Notes: a model not told the origin generated them from the letters alone. A stretch of DNA of 64,000 nt from Pseudomonadota bacterium (GCA_018240745.1 JAFEFF010000169.1:83765-147764); one strand, 5' to 3'; counted from the stretch's first letter, positions 35,173-44,476 are shown. Program-made: numbers and translations.

Positions 35173-36108
35173 ATGCCCCTCTCCACCGACCAGCAGGCCG
35201 AGATCGACCAGGTGCGCGGCGACGCCCATGCGACGCGGCGGGCGATCGCGCCGGCGCTGGAGGAAATCCTGTACCAGGCGATCCCGGTGCTCGATCACGG
35301 CTTCGTTCGGGTGATCGACTACATGGGCGACGATGCGGCGGTCGTGCAGGCTGCGCGCGTCTCCTACGGCCGCGGCACCAGGAAGGTCAGCGAGGATCGC
35401 GGGCTGATCAACTACCTGATGCGCCACCGGCACACGACCCCGTTCGAGATGTGCGAAATCAAGTACCACGTGAAGCTGCCGATCTTCGTCGCGCGGCAGT
35501 GGATCCGCCACCGCACGGCGAACGTGAACGAGTATTCGGCGCGCTACTCGATCCTCGACAACGAGTTCTACCTGCCGAGGCCCGAGCATCTCGCGGCGCA
35601 GAGCAAGGCCAATCGCCAGGGCCGCGACCAGGTCATCACCGGCAAGGAAGCCGACCGCGTGTTCTCGTTGCTCAGGAAGGACGCCGAGCTCGTCTACGAG
35701 CACTACATGGAGATGCTGAACGAGGGTGAGGCGGGCGAGCCGCTCGATCCCGAGCGCTCCGGCCTGGCGCGCGAGCTGGCGCGCATGAACCTGTCGCTCG
35801 CCTTCTATACGCAATGGTACTGGAAGACGAATCTGCACAACCTCATGCACTTCCTGTCGCTGCGCGCCGACGCGCACGCGCAATACGAGATCCGGGTCTA
35901 CGCCGACGTGATGATCGACACGCTGAAGCGCTGGACCCCGATCTGCCACGACGCCTTCATGGAGTACCGCATGGGCGGGGCACATCTGTCGAAGACCGGC
36001 CTCGCCGCGGTCAAGCGCATGATCGCCGGCGAGAAGGTCGACCAGAAGTCGAGCGGCCTCAATCCGCGCGAATGGCGCGAGCTGATGGCGGCGCTCGGCC
36101 TGGATTAG
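35173..36108 (+). CDS. thyX: FAD-dependent thymidylate synthase ThyX
   Basis: 311-residue flavin-dependent thymidylate synthase: methylates dUMP using methylenetetrahydrofolate with FAD and NADPH. The ThyX motif [15 protein letters not shown] lies at residues 112-126 (consensus RHRxxSxNExSxRY; the first Ser position is Ala here). [22 protein letters not shown] precedes it, and the C-terminal [19 protein letters not shown] is the FAD/dUMP-binding part. ATG 35173 gives the expected length. No thyA is in the window. Its promoter must lie in the gap shared with divergent ssrA. Confidence 0.95.
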   Translation: MPLSTDQQAEIDQVRGDAHATRRAIAPALEEILYQAIPVLDHGFVRVIDYMGDDAAVVQAARVSYGRGTRKVSEDRGLINYLMRHRHTTPFEMCEIKYHVKLPIFVARQWIRHRTANVNEYSARYSILDNEFYLPRPEHLAAQSKANRQGRDQVITGKEADRVFSLLRKDAELVYEHYMEMLNEGEAGEPLDPERSGLARELARMNLSLAFYTQWYWKTNLHNLMHFLSLRADAHAQYEIRVYADVMIDTLKRWTPICHDAFMEYRMGGAHLSKTGLAAVKRMIAGEKVDQKSSGLNPREWRELMAALGLD

Positions 36109-36156
36109 GGGGCTCCCGGCACCATCGCCTGGCCGTAACGGGGAAGGCGACGGTCA

Positions 36157-36531
36157 TCAGGGCAGCCTCGGCAATGCCGTCTGGCCGGCGACCCACAGCC
36201 AACGGCCATCCTTCCAGGTGTAGACGGAGAGCGCGCGAAAGGTCTCGGTGATCTCCCGGCCGTCGATCGAGCAGCGGTCGTCCACCGCCATGGTCGCCAC
36301 GGCGACGGCGTCGAACAGGTGAACCTCGAGTTCGCGCACCTCCTGGCTGTGGTACACAACCCTGTCGGAGTTGATGAATACGTCGATGTAATCGGCCTTG
36401 GTGAGGGTGCGGCCGCCGGCGGTGACGTGAACGAAATCGGGATGCATCAAGGCCGCCATGTCGTCCGCCGAGCGGCGCACCAGGGCGCTCGCCTTGGCGG
36501 CCAGCACGGCCCGAATCTCTTCGATGATCAT
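36157..36531 (-). CDS. nuclear transport factor 2 (SnoaL-like) family protein
   Basis: 124-residue NTF2-fold protein. The N-terminal helix (IEEIRAVLAAKASALVRR), then DMAALMHPDFVHVTAGGRTLTKADYIDVF and the C-terminal strands RALSVYTWKDGRWLWVAGQTALP, match the DUF4440/SnoaL pattern. Members are small isomerases, cyclases or binding proteins; no catalytic set is evident. Divergent from the GNAT gene, 52 bases apart. Confidence 0.85.
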   Translation of the reverse strand: MIIEEIRAVLAAKASALVRRSADDMAALMHPDFVHVTAGGRTLTKADYIDVFINSDRVVYHSQEVRELEVHLFDAVAVATMAVDDRCSIDGREITETFRALSVYTWKDGRWLWVAGQTALPRLP

Positions 36532-36583
36532 CCCGTCATGGTAGCGCGTTGAGCGAGGCGTTGCCTGCTGTCATAACTCGATC

Positions 36584-37126
36584 ATGCAGAAGAACCCAGG
36601 CCTCCTGCGCCTGCTGCGCGAGCGGCCGCGCGATGCGCAAGCGATCGAGGAGATGACGGCGGCGGCGTTCGGGCCCGACCGGTTCCACAAGACGGTCTAT
36701 CGCCTGCGCGAAGACGTACCGCCGCTGAAGGATCTCTGCTTCGTCTGCCTCGACCAGAAGGACCGGCTGGTGGCTTCGATCCGCAATTGGCCGGTACTGA
36801 TCAACGAGAAATGGCAGGCGGTGATGCTCGGGCCGCTCGCGATCGCGCCCGAACTTCGCGGGCTCGGCTACGGCAAGGCGCTGATGTGGCACGCCATGGC
36901 GCAGGCCCGCATGCAGGGCCACAGCCGCATCATCCTGGTCGGCGATCCGGAGTACTACAACCAGTTCGGCTTCCGCCGCGACCTTGCGCTGCATCTGCAG
37001 TTGCCGGGCTGGATCGAGGAGCGCCGCTTTCTCGCCCTCGAGCTGGTCGCCGGCTCGATGATCGGCGTGCACGGCATGGTCGGCAAGGCGTTGCCGAAGA
37101 AGGTCGCGCGCCGGAGAAAGCGATAG
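36584..37126 (+). CDS. GNAT family N-acetyltransferase
   Basis: 180-residue acetyltransferase. Motif A appears as LGPLAIAPELRGLGYGKALMWHAM (RGLGYG is the acetyl-CoA pyrophosphate loop, about residues 91-96) and YYNQFGFRRD is motif B. This YhbS-like subgroup acts on unknown acceptors. The C-terminus is very basic (KKVARRRKR). A hairpin at 37130-37155 follows immediately. Confidence 0.88.
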   Translation: MQKNPGLLRLLRERPRDAQAIEEMTAAAFGPDRFHKTVYRLREDVPPLKDLCFVCLDQKDRLVASIRNWPVLINEKWQAVMLGPLAIAPELRGLGYGKALMWHAMAQARMQGHSRIILVGDPEYYNQFGFRRDLALHLQLPGWIEERRFLALELVAGSMIGVHGMVGKALPKKVARRRKR

Positions 37127-37129
37127 CTT

Positions 37130-37155
37130 TTCCTCCCCATCTGAATGGGGAGGAA
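37130..37155. terminator. hairpin between convergent GNAT and mrp genes
   Basis: Perfect 11-bp stem TTCCTCCCCAT / ATGGGGAGGAA with a CTGA loop, filling the gap between two convergent stop codons. Good placement for a bidirectional 3'-end hairpin, though no T-run follows on either strand. Confidence 0.45.
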
Positions 37156-37164
37156 GCCGCTACT

Positions 37165-38295
37165 CTAGCGCATCACGATGCGTGGCGCCGGTCGTGGCCC
37201 GCGCTGGTTGACGGTGAGCTGCTTCCACACCCGGCCAGCGATGTTCCTGTAGACCTGCGCGTGCGGGCTGTCGGGCTTGGCGACGACGATCGGGTGGCCG
37301 CTGTCGGACGTCGTGCGAATGTCGAGATGCAGCGGCACCTCGCCGAGGAAGGGGACACCCAGCTTGTCGGCCTCCTCGTGCGCGCCGCCGTGGCCGAAGA
37401 TCTCCGACCGCTCGCCGCACTTGGGGCAGAGGAAGTAGCTCATGTTCTCGACGATGCCGAGCACCGGCACCGCCACCTTGCGGAACATGCTCAAGCCCTT
37501 GCGCGCGTCGACCAGCGCGATGTCCTGCGGCGTCGAGACGATCACCGCGCCGGAGAGCGCGACGCGCTGCGCGAGGGTGAGCTGCGCGTCGCCGGTGCCG
37601 GGCGGCATGTCGACCACCAGCACGTCGAGCTCACCCCACTGCACGTCGCGCAGCATCTGCTCGAGCGCGCTCGACACCATGGGACCGCGCCAGATCATCG
37701 GCGTGTCCTCGCTGACGATGTAGCCGATAGACATGGTGCGCAGGCCGTAGCGCTCGATCGGTTTCAGCATCTTGCCGTCGGCGGATTCCGGCTTCTCCTT
37801 GACCGCCAGCATGCGCGGCATCGACGGGCCGTAGATATCGGCGTCGAGCAGGCCGGTCGCGACGCCGTTGACGGCGAGGCCGAGCGCCAGGTTCACCGCC
37901 GTCGTCGACTTGCCGACGCCGCCCTTGCCCGAGGCGACGGCGATGATGTGCTTCACGCCCGGCACGTCGATGCGGTTGGGCGCGGCCGGTCCATGGCCGG
38001 TGCGCGGCCGTGACGGGCCCCGATTGGGAGAAGAGGGCGGGGCGGGACGTTCGGCGGTCATGACGGCGGTCGCCGACAGCACGCCCGGGATGGCGCGCAC
38101 CGCCTGTTCGCACGCCTGGCGCAACGGTTCGAGGGCCGGGCCGCGGGCCGGGTCAACCTCCAGAGTGACTGCAACATGTCCGCCACGGGTGGCGATACCG
38201 CTCACCATCCCCAGAGCAACCACGTTCTTGCCGGTTGCCGGGTCGGTTACTGTTTCGAGAACGCCGCGCACGGCCGATTCCGTGATTTCCGCCAT
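37165..38295 (-). CDS. mrp: Mrp/ApbC/NBP35-type iron-sulfur carrier ATPase
   Basis: 376 residues. An N-terminal MIP18/DUF59 domain (1-85) and a Pro-rich linker precede the deviant Walker A ASGKGGVGKST at 121-131. Further features are DADIYGPSMPRM, the CPKC motif holding the bridging cluster, and DMPPGTGDAQLT. It acts as an ATP-dependent [4Fe-4S] carrier or scaffold. ATG 38295 is divergent from the hflK promoter region. The order mrp / hflK-hflC-degP is common in alphaproteobacteria. Confidence 0.94.
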   Translation of the reverse strand: MAEITESAVRGVLETVTDPATGKNVVALGMVSGIATRGGHVAVTLEVDPARGPALEPLRQACEQAVRAIPGVLSATAVMTAERPAPPSSPNRGPSRPRTGHGPAAPNRIDVPGVKHIIAVASGKGGVGKSTTAVNLALGLAVNGVATGLLDADIYGPSMPRMLAVKEKPESADGKMLKPIERYGLRTMSIGYIVSEDTPMIWRGPMVSSALEQMLRDVQWGELDVLVVDMPPGTGDAQLTLAQRVALSGAVIVSTPQDIALVDARKGLSMFRKVAVPVLGIVENMSYFLCPKCGERSEIFGHGGAHEEADKLGVPFLGEVPLHLDIRTTSDSGHPIVVAKPDSPHAQVYRNIAGRVWKQLTVNQRGPRPAPRIVMR

Positions 38296-38311
38296 GTCGC
38301 TCGCCGCTTGA

Positions 38312-38340
38312 TTGAAGGTGTGGCTGTCGTCACATATATG
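38312..38340 (+). promoter_or_regulatory. candidate promoter of hflK-hflC
   Basis: TTGAAG at 38312-38317, 17-base spacer, TATATG at 38335-38340. The expected transcript start near 38347 lies after an in-frame ATG at 38338, which supports 38389 as the hflK start. Confidence 0.5.
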
Positions 38341-38388
38341 CTGTCCGGCGTGAAAGCAAAGGTCCCCCAGGACGGCCTCGAGGTGCGG

Positions 38389-39588
38389 ATGGCGTGGAAC
38401 AACAACAGCGGCGGCCCCTGGGGCGGCGGCGGTAGTGGTGGCGGAGGCGGCGGCCCCTGGGGCGGCGGCGGAGGCGGGGGCAATCGGGGCGGCGGCGGGC
38501 CGTTCGGCTCACGCCGGCCACCCGACATGGAAGACGTCATCCGCAAGGGCCAGGAGCGGCTGCGCAACCTGATGCCCGGCGGCTTCGGCTCCTTCAAGGG
38601 CATCCTGCTGATCGCGCTGGCCGCGATCGTGATCTGGCTGCTGACCGGGTTCTTCCGCGTCCAGCCCAACCAGGAGGCGATCCAGCTCATCTTCGGCAAG
38701 CCTTATGGCGGCCCGGTCGCGTCGGGCCTGCACTACAACCTGCCGAGCCCGATCGGCAGCGTCGTGGTGGTCAATGTGCAGGACCAGCGCCGCATGGTGA
38801 TCGGCTCACGCAGCGCGGCGGACCGCAGCTCCTACCGCGGCTCGCGCGCGACCTCGACCGAGAACCTGATGCTGACCGGCGACGAGAACATCGTCGACAT
38901 CGAGTTCGCCGTGCTGTGGCAGATCAAGGATGTCTTCAAGTACGCGTTCGCCGTGCGCAACGGCGAGGAGACGGTGCGCGCCACCGCCGAGGCGGTGATG
39001 CGTGAGGTGATTGGCCAGTCCAACCTGCAGTACGCCCAGACCGAGGGCCGCACCCGCATCGAGCAGGACACCAAGGACCTGATGCAGCGGGTGCTCGACG
39101 AATATGGCCTCGGCGCGCAGATTGCCCAGGTGCAGCTCCTGCGCGTGGACCCGCCGCAGGAGGTGATCGGCGCCTTCCGCGACGTGCAGGCGGCGCGCGC
39201 CGACAAGGAGAAGGCGATCAACGAGGCCAACACCTACCGCAACCAGGTGGTGCCGCGGTCCAAGGGCGAGGCCGCGTCCATCATCCAGAAGAGCGAGGCC
39301 TACAAGGCGCAGACGGTCAATCGCGCCAAGGGCGACGTGCAGCGCTTCACCCAGGTCTACGAGCAGTACACCAAGGCCAAGGACATCACCACCGAGCGCC
39401 TCTACCTCGAGACCATCGAGGACGTGCTGCGCAACGTGAACAAGGTGATGGTCGACAAGAAGGGCGGCCCGGGCGTGATCCCCTACCTGCCGTTGCCCGA
39501 GCTGAAGGCGAACCCGAACGGGGTGTCGCTGCCCCGAACGCCGCCGCCACCCCCGCCGCCGTCGACGTCGACGGGAGGTTCGCGATGA
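38389..39588 (+). CDS. hflK: HflK, subunit of the HflKC modulator of FtsH
   Basis: 399-residue SPFH/band-7 protein. The cytoplasmic N-terminus is Gly-rich (runs of GGG with NNNSGGPWG, residues 4-45). A membrane segment lies near 69-87 (ILLIALAAIVIWLLTGFF), followed by the periplasmic SPFH domain and a helix. HflKC surrounds FtsH hexamers and regulates membrane-protein degradation. ATG 38389 with GAGG six bases upstream is preferred over ATG 38338. The stop overlaps hflC by ATGA (39585-39588). Confidence 0.93.
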   Translation: MAWNNNSGGPWGGGGSGGGGGGPWGGGGGGGNRGGGGPFGSRRPPDMEDVIRKGQERLRNLMPGGFGSFKGILLIALAAIVIWLLTGFFRVQPNQEAIQLIFGKPYGGPVASGLHYNLPSPIGSVVVVNVQDQRRMVIGSRSAADRSSYRGSRATSTENLMLTGDENIVDIEFAVLWQIKDVFKYAFAVRNGEETVRATAEAVMREVIGQSNLQYAQTEGRTRIEQDTKDLMQRVLDEYGLGAQIAQVQLLRVDPPQEVIGAFRDVQAARADKEKAINEANTYRNQVVPRSKGEAASIIQKSEAYKAQTVNRAKGDVQRFTQVYEQYTKAKDITTERLYLETIEDVLRNVNKVMVDKKGGPGVIPYLPLPELKANPNGVSLPRTPPPPPPPSTSTGGSR

Positions 39589-40475
39589 GCAACCGTTCCA
39601 TCGTCGCGCTGGTGGTCGCCGCCATCGTCGTCTTCCTGCTGACGCAGACGCTCTACACGGTCGACCCGACCAAGCAGGTGCTGGTGCGCCAGTTCGGCGC
39701 CATCGTCGGCCAGCCCAAGACCGAGCCCGGTCTCTACGTCAAATGGCCCTTGATCCAGGACGTGGTGCGGATCGACCGTCGGCTGCTCGACTACGAGGCC
39801 GAGGAGTTCGAGATCATCGCCGGCGACCAGAAGCGCCTGGTGGTCGACGCCTACGCCCGGTTCAAGATCAACAACGCCCGGCTGTTCGTCGAGCGCGTGC
39901 CAGGCGGCGAGGCCTCCCTGCGCGGCCTGCTCGATTCGCTGATCAACTCCGAGATCCGTGGCGTCCTGTCCTCGGTGCCGCTGCACGCGGTGCTGACCGA
40001 GCAGCGCGCCAGCCTGATGGACGACATCACGCGGCGGGTGAACGGCAAGACCAAGGATCTCGGCGTCGACGTGGTCGACGTCCGCATCAAGCGGGCCGAC
40101 CTGCCTCAGGCCAACTCGCAATCGGTCTACAACCGCATGAAGACCGACCGCGAGCGCGAGGCCGCCCAGCTGCGCGCCGAAGGCGACGAGGAGAAGCAAC
40201 GCATCACCGCGACCGCCGACCGCGAAGTCGCCGTGATCAAGGCCGATGCCGGGCTGAAGGCCCAGACCACCATGGGTGCGGCGGACGGCGAGGCGACCAG
40301 GATCTATGCCGAGGCCTTCGACCGGGATAAGGATTTCTATGGTTTCTGGCGGCGGATGGAGGCCTACCGGCAGGCCTTCGGATCCGGCGGGACCATGATC
40401 CTGAGCCCGGATTCGGACTTCTTCCGCTACTTCAACGACCCCAATGCCGGTGCCGAGGCGGCCGGCAAGAAGTAG
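39585..40475 (+). CDS. hflC: HflC, subunit of the HflKC modulator of FtsH
   Basis: 296-residue SPFH protein and partner of HflK. N-terminal membrane anchor at about 5-20 (IVALVVAAIVVFLLTQ), then TVDPTKQVLVRQFGAI and GLYVKWPLIQDVVRIDRR, the band-7 core, and a long charged helix (REREAAQLRAEGDEEKQRI). The C-terminus DSDFFRYF is HflC-typical. Translationally coupled to hflK; GGGAGG at 39573-39578 gives a ribosome site. A long hairpin (40491-40527) separates it from degP. Confidence 0.94.
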   Translation: MSNRSIVALVVAAIVVFLLTQTLYTVDPTKQVLVRQFGAIVGQPKTEPGLYVKWPLIQDVVRIDRRLLDYEAEEFEIIAGDQKRLVVDAYARFKINNARLFVERVPGGEASLRGLLDSLINSEIRGVLSSVPLHAVLTEQRASLMDDITRRVNGKTKDLGVDVVDVRIKRADLPQANSQSVYNRMKTDREREAAQLRAEGDEEKQRITATADREVAVIKADAGLKAQTTMGAADGEATRIYAEAFDRDKDFYGFWRRMEAYRQAFGSGGTMILSPDSDFFRYFNDPNAGAEAAGKK

Positions 40476-40490
40476 CCCCTTCGACAGGTT

Positions 40491-40527
40491 CCCGGGACGC
40501 TGTGGCACCCCTGCCACGGCGCCCGGG
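40491..40527. terminator. long hairpin between hflC and degP
   Basis: 16-bp stem with one bulged A: CCCGGG-A-CGCTGTGGCA, CCCC loop, TGCCACGGCG-CCCGGG. It starts 15 bases after the hflC stop. No T-run follows, so it may act as an mRNA 3'-end stabiliser or attenuator rather than a clean terminator. Confidence 0.5.
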
Positions 40528-40682
40528 GAATCTTCGGAAACGTGCGGAAAACCCTGAAATATACAGCTACATCACGGCCTCTCTATTTGCGCCACATTCC
40601 GCCGCCATGTAGACAGGAACTCGAACACGCGGCGCCGGCCGGACCTCGTTTTGAACGCCTCGAGCGCCGTTGGAGGTCAGTC

Positions 40683-42170
40683 GTGATTCTCTCGGGGTTT
40701 TATGGGGTTGTGCGGGCCGTAGCGGTCGCTACGGTGGTGGCGTTCGGTACGGTAGTGGCGAATCCGGCCCTGGCGCGCGAAGCGCCGCAGAGCTTCGCCG
40801 ACCTGGTCGACAAACTGCTGCCGACGGTGGTCAACATCACCACCACCCAGAACGTGCCGCAGCAGGGGCCGCGGCTGCGCGACATGCCGCAACTGCCGCC
40901 GGGCTCGCCGTTCGAGGAACTGTTCAAGGAATTCTTCGACCACAAGAACGGTGAGCAGCAGAACCGGCGCGGTACCTCGCTCGGCTCGGGCTTCATCGTC
41001 GATGGCGACGGCTACATCGTCACCAACAACCACGTGATCCAGGGCGCCGAGGACATCACCGTCATCCTGCGCGACGACACCCAGCTCAAGGCCAAGCTGA
41101 TCGGTTCCGACAGCCGCGTCGACCTCGCCGTGCTGAAGGTCGATCCCCCGAACAAGAAGCCGCTGCCGGCGGTCAAGTTCGGCGACAGCGACAAGAGCCG
41201 GGTCGGCGACTGGGTGATCGCGATCGGCAATCCGTTCGGCCTCGGCCACTCGGTGACCGCCGGCATCATCTCGGCGCGCGGCCGTGCGCTCAGCGATTCG
41301 CTCGACGACTACCTGCAGACCGACGCCGCCATCAACAAGGGCAACTCGGGCGGTCCGCTGTTCAACGCCGACGGCGAGGTGATCGGCGTCAACACGGCGA
41401 TCTACTCGCCGTCCGGCACGAATGCCGGCCTCGCCTTCTCGATCCCCTCCAACCTGGTGAAGGCGGTGGCCGAGCAGCTCCGCGAGTTCGGCAAGGTGCG
41501 GCGCGGCTGGATCGGCGTCAGCTACCAAAGCGTGACCGACGACATCGCCGACTCCTTCAGCCTCGACAAGGCGCGCGGCGTGCTGGTCGCCAACGTCACC
41601 GCCGACGGGCCGGCGGCCAAGGCCGGCATCAAGCGCAACGACATCATCCTGACCTTCGCCGGCCAGGAAGTGCCGGACCTGCGCCGCTTCCCGCGCATCG
41701 TCGCCAATACCCGCGTCGGCAGCACCGTCGACGTCGTGGTGTGGCGCGGCGGCAAGGAGGCGACTTTGAAGCTCCGGGTCGGCGAGCAGCAGGAGCCGGA
41801 GAAGCAGAACGCCTCGGCCCAGGGTTCGTCGAAGAAGCCGGCGCCGGAGCCCGACAAGGCGATCACCTCGACCATCGAGCAGCTCGGCCTGACGCTGCAG
41901 AAGGTCAACGACCAGCTGCGCGAGAAGTACGGCCTCTCCGACAACGTCAAGGGCGTGGTCGTCACCAAGGTCGTGCCCAACAGCCCGGCGGCCGACAAGC
42001 AGCTGCAGGCCGGCGACGTCATCCTCGAGGTCGACCAGAAGCCGGTGACCACGCCGCAGGAGGTCACCGAGATCGTCGCCAAGCTGCAGGCGCAGAAGAA
42101 GCGCTCGGTCCTGCTGTTCGTCGAGCGCCAGGGCGACCCGCGCTTCGCCGCGCTGCGGCTGACGAAATAG
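40683..42170 (+). CDS. degP: Do/DegP-family periplasmic serine endoprotease
   Basis: 495 residues from a GTG at 40683 with GGAGG six bases upstream; a longer frame to 40542 would bury the signal peptide. Signal sequence to about residue 33 (ends NPALA). Protease domain with His in VTNNHVIQGA (about 116), Asp in SRVDLAVLK (about 146) and Ser in NKGNSGGPLF (about 221). Two PDZ domains follow (about 270-360 and 400-490). Degrades or refolds misfolded envelope proteins; functional partner of HflKC in envelope quality control. 207 bases separate it from hflC, so it may have its own promoter. Confidence 0.93.
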   Translation: MILSGFYGVVRAVAVATVVAFGTVVANPALAREAPQSFADLVDKLLPTVVNITTTQNVPQQGPRLRDMPQLPPGSPFEELFKEFFDHKNGEQQNRRGTSLGSGFIVDGDGYIVTNNHVIQGAEDITVILRDDTQLKAKLIGSDSRVDLAVLKVDPPNKKPLPAVKFGDSDKSRVGDWVIAIGNPFGLGHSVTAGIISARGRALSDSLDDYLQTDAAINKGNSGGPLFNADGEVIGVNTAIYSPSGTNAGLAFSIPSNLVKAVAEQLREFGKVRRGWIGVSYQSVTDDIADSFSLDKARGVLVANVTADGPAAKAGIKRNDIILTFAGQEVPDLRRFPRIVANTRVGSTVDVVVWRGGKEATLKLRVGEQQEPEKQNASAQGSSKKPAPEPDKAITSTIEQLGLTLQKVNDQLREKYGLSDNVKGVVVTKVVPNSPAADKQLQAGDVILEVDQKPVTTPQEVTEIVAKLQAQKKRSVLLFVERQGDPRFAALRLTK

Positions 42171-42243
42171 GTGTCCATCGATTAGCCGGAATTGCGGAAA
42201 TTCGATTTTCCACATTTACGGCTGATGGATTGAGGTAAGCACA

Positions 42244-42417
42244 CCTCTCCGCCCGCGTCTTCGCGGGGAGAGAGGGAGGGGCCCATCGCGTAAGCGATGG
42301 GAGGGTGAGGTGGGCCTCCCACCGCCAATGCACACCTTCTCTGTTGCGCGACCACCTCACCTCCCCGTTGCTGGCGCAACGGGTCCCTTCCTCTCCCCCG
42401 CTTGCGCGGCGGAGAGG
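42244..42417. repeat. inverted pair of GC-rich repeat units
   Basis: Two divergent copies of a unit of about 70 bp lie in opposite orientation. Outer ends are CCTCTCCGCC and GGCGGAGAGG. Each half has its own small hairpin (CCATCGCGTAAGCGATGG on the left; CCGTTGCTGGCGCAACGG on the right) and GGGTGAGGTGG-type inner ends. Together they could form a large cruciform. They fill most of the convergent gap between degP and the CurA-like gene; nothing else is seen in that gap. Confidence 0.8.
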
Positions 42418-42500
42418 ACGTTTGAGCATAGGCGAACAGCCGTCGTGCGCAGCGCCGGCCGGAATCGGTGGATCCGGCAAAAACGGTGAAAACGGTCCGG

Positions 42501-43505
42501 CTAGCCGAGCTTCACCACCAGTTTGCCGAAGTTCTCGCCCTTGAGCAGGCCCATGAAGGCCTGCGGGGCCTTCGACAGGCCGTCGACGACTGTCTCGCGG
42601 CTCTTGAGCTTGCCGCTCTTCACCAGGTCGCCGACCTCCCGGACGAAGTCGGGCATCAGCGCGACGTGGTCGGAGACGATGAAGCCCTGGATGGTGAGCC
42701 GCTTCTGCACGATCGCGAACATCTTCGGCGGCCCGGCCAGCGGCGTGGTGTCCTGGTATTCCGAGATGGCGCCGCAGAAGGCGATGCGGCCGAAATTGTT
42801 CATTCGCCCGAATACGGCGTGGAACAGCTTGCCGCCGACATTCTCGAAGTCGGCGTCGATGCCCTGCGGGCAGAGCTTGTCGAGCACCGCACCATAGTCC
42901 TTCTCGGTGCGATGGTTGAAGCAGGCGTCGTAGCCTGCCTCGCGCACCGCCCATACGCACTTGTCCTGGTCGCCGGCGCAGCCCACGACCTTGGCGCCGG
43001 CGAGCCTGGCGAGCTGGCCCGCCACCTGGCCGACCGCGCCGGTCGCGGCCGAGACGAACACCGTCTCTCCGGCCTTGGGCTTGCAGATCTGCGTCATGCC
43101 GTACCAGGCGGTGAAGGACGGCATGCCGAGCACGCCGAGATGGGCCGACAGCGGCACGCCGGTCGCTTCGATCTTGCGCAGGCCCTTGCCGTCATGGACG
43201 GTGTGGCTCGCCCAGTTGAGCATGCCCATCACCGTGTCGCCCCTGGCGAACCTGGGATTGCGCGATTCCACCACTTCGCCGACCGAGCCCCCGGTCAGCG
43301 GCTGGCCGAGCGCAAAGGGCGGCGTGTAGGACCGCATCTCGGTCATGCGCGGTCGCATGTAGGGATCGAGCGAGAGGAAGCGGCCGCGCACCAGCAGCTG
43401 GCCGTCGGTCAGCGCCGGCAGGGTGACGGTCTCCTCGCGGAAGCAGTCGGCGGTGACGTCGCCGGTCGGGCGCTTGGCGAGGACGATCTGGTTGGCTTGG
43501 GTCAT
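42501..43505 (-). CDS. NADP-dependent oxidoreductase, CurA/leukotriene B4 dehydrogenase-like (MDR)
   Basis: 334-residue zinc-independent medium-chain reductase. The N-terminal domain includes GQLLVRGRFLSLDPYMRPRM, the family hallmark; AATGAVGQVAGQLARLAG is the NADPH Rossmann loop near 150-167; GLLKGENFGKLVVKLG is the typical end. It probably reduces the double bond of enones or curcumin-like substrates. GAGGTG lies ahead of ATG 43505. Nine bases downstream of serB on the same strand, so the two are probably cotranscribed. Confidence 0.92.
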   Translation of the reverse strand: MTQANQIVLAKRPTGDVTADCFREETVTLPALTDGQLLVRGRFLSLDPYMRPRMTEMRSYTPPFALGQPLTGGSVGEVVESRNPRFARGDTVMGMLNWASHTVHDGKGLRKIEATGVPLSAHLGVLGMPSFTAWYGMTQICKPKAGETVFVSAATGAVGQVAGQLARLAGAKVVGCAGDQDKCVWAVREAGYDACFNHRTEKDYGAVLDKLCPQGIDADFENVGGKLFHAVFGRMNNFGRIAFCGAISEYQDTTPLAGPPKMFAIVQKRLTIQGFIVSDHVALMPDFVREVGDLVKSGKLKSRETVVDGLSKAPQAFMGLLKGENFGKLVVKLG

Positions 43506-43514
43506 GGCAACACC

Positions 43515-44381
43515 TCAGGGATCAGGCCTGTCGACGATTTCGCTCTTACGGTAGCCCTGGAGATAGAGCAGGGCCGTGAGATCGCCATGGTCGATGCGGG
43601 CGGAAACCTCCGCCGCGACCACCGGCTTGGCATGGAAGGCGACACCGAGGCCGGCGGCCTTGAGCATCGGCAGGTCGTTGGCACCGTCGCCGACCGTCAA
43701 TGCCTCGCCGATCTGCAGGCCGCGTTCGACGCACAGTCGATCGAGCGTGGCGAGCTTGGCCTCCTTGCCGAGGATCGGCAGCTCGACCGCGCCGGCCAGG
43801 GCGCGGCCGTCGTGTTTCAGGGTGTTGGCCGAATCGAGATCGAAGCCCAGCGCCTTGCGGACCATCGCCGTGAAGTAGGTGAAGCCGCCCGACACCAGCA
43901 CGCAGATGGCACCGTGCTCCTTCATCGTGGCAACCAGGGTCGCACCGCCCGGCGTGTAGCGGATGCGCGTGGCGGCCTCGTCGAGCTTGCCGACCGGCAG
44001 GCCCTTCAGCAGCGCGACGCGCTCGTTGAGCGCTGCCGCGAAGTCGAGCTCGCCGTTCATGGCGCGCGCGGTGATGCCGGCGATCTTCTCGCGCAGGCCG
44101 AGGAAGTCGGCCAGCTCGTCGAGCATTTCGTTCTCGATCATGGTCGATTCCATGTCGGCCACCAGCAGCCGCTTGCGGCGGTTGGCGGCCGGCAGCACGA
44201 CCGCGTCGATGCCGGGCAGGGACATTGCCTTCGCCGGGCCGTTGAACGGAATCTCGCAAGCCGTGCCGGGCGCCAGCCAGTCGGGCGTGCCGACCGAACC
44301 GCGGTTGCTCCACAGGATTTCCGACGCGCGCTGCACGATCGTGTCGTCGAGCGCGCCGATCAGGACGAGGGTGTTCTTCAC
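43515..44381 (-). CDS. serB: phosphoserine phosphatase SerB
   Basis: 288-residue HAD phosphatase, last step of serine synthesis. Motif I is VADMESTMI (nucleophile Asp76; Glu replaces the usual second Asp of DxDST, as in other alphaproteobacterial SerB proteins). Motif II is LVSGGFTYF, and GDGANDLPML is motif III/IV. An ACT-like N-terminal region covers about 1-65. The start is GTG 44381. Divergent from miaA; the 153-base gap holds two strong hairpins. Confidence 0.93.
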   Translation of the reverse strand: MKNTLVLIGALDDTIVQRASEILWSNRGSVGTPDWLAPGTACEIPFNGPAKAMSLPGIDAVVLPAANRRKRLLVADMESTMIENEMLDELADFLGLREKIAGITARAMNGELDFAAALNERVALLKGLPVGKLDEAATRIRYTPGGATLVATMKEHGAICVLVSGGFTYFTAMVRKALGFDLDSANTLKHDGRALAGAVELPILGKEAKLATLDRLCVERGLQIGEALTVGDGANDLPMLKAAGLGVAFHAKPVVAAEVSARIDHGDLTALLYLQGYRKSEIVDRPDP

Positions 44382-44407
44382 GCTCCGGCTCTAGCGCGGC
44401 TTCCGGG

Positions 44408-44435
44408 CAAAAGGAACCGCTTGCGGTTCCTTTTG
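44408..44435. terminator. symmetrical hairpin with T-rich ends in the serB/miaA gap
   Basis: Perfect palindrome CAAAAGGAACCGC-TT-GCGGTTCCTTTTG. On both strands the stem ends in TTTT, so it would terminate in either direction. It sits between two divergent genes, which have no need of a shared terminator, so it may attenuate upstream-initiated transcripts. Confidence 0.5.
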
Positions 44436-44476
44436 TCCGAAAACGCGTTGTTCCGGACGGCATACTCACCGGGCAT

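Noticed and set aside
34773..35314. Overlapping plus-strand ORFs (one beginning MVEAPGTAPGSD) upstream of thyX
   Set aside because: They are translations of the complement of the tmRNA acceptor piece and the thyX leader; the RNA gene explains the sequence.
38338..38389. Longer HflK start at ATG 38338
   Set aside because: It lies inside the predicted -10 element, has no ribosome site, and the conserved MAWNNNSGGPWG start is at 38389.
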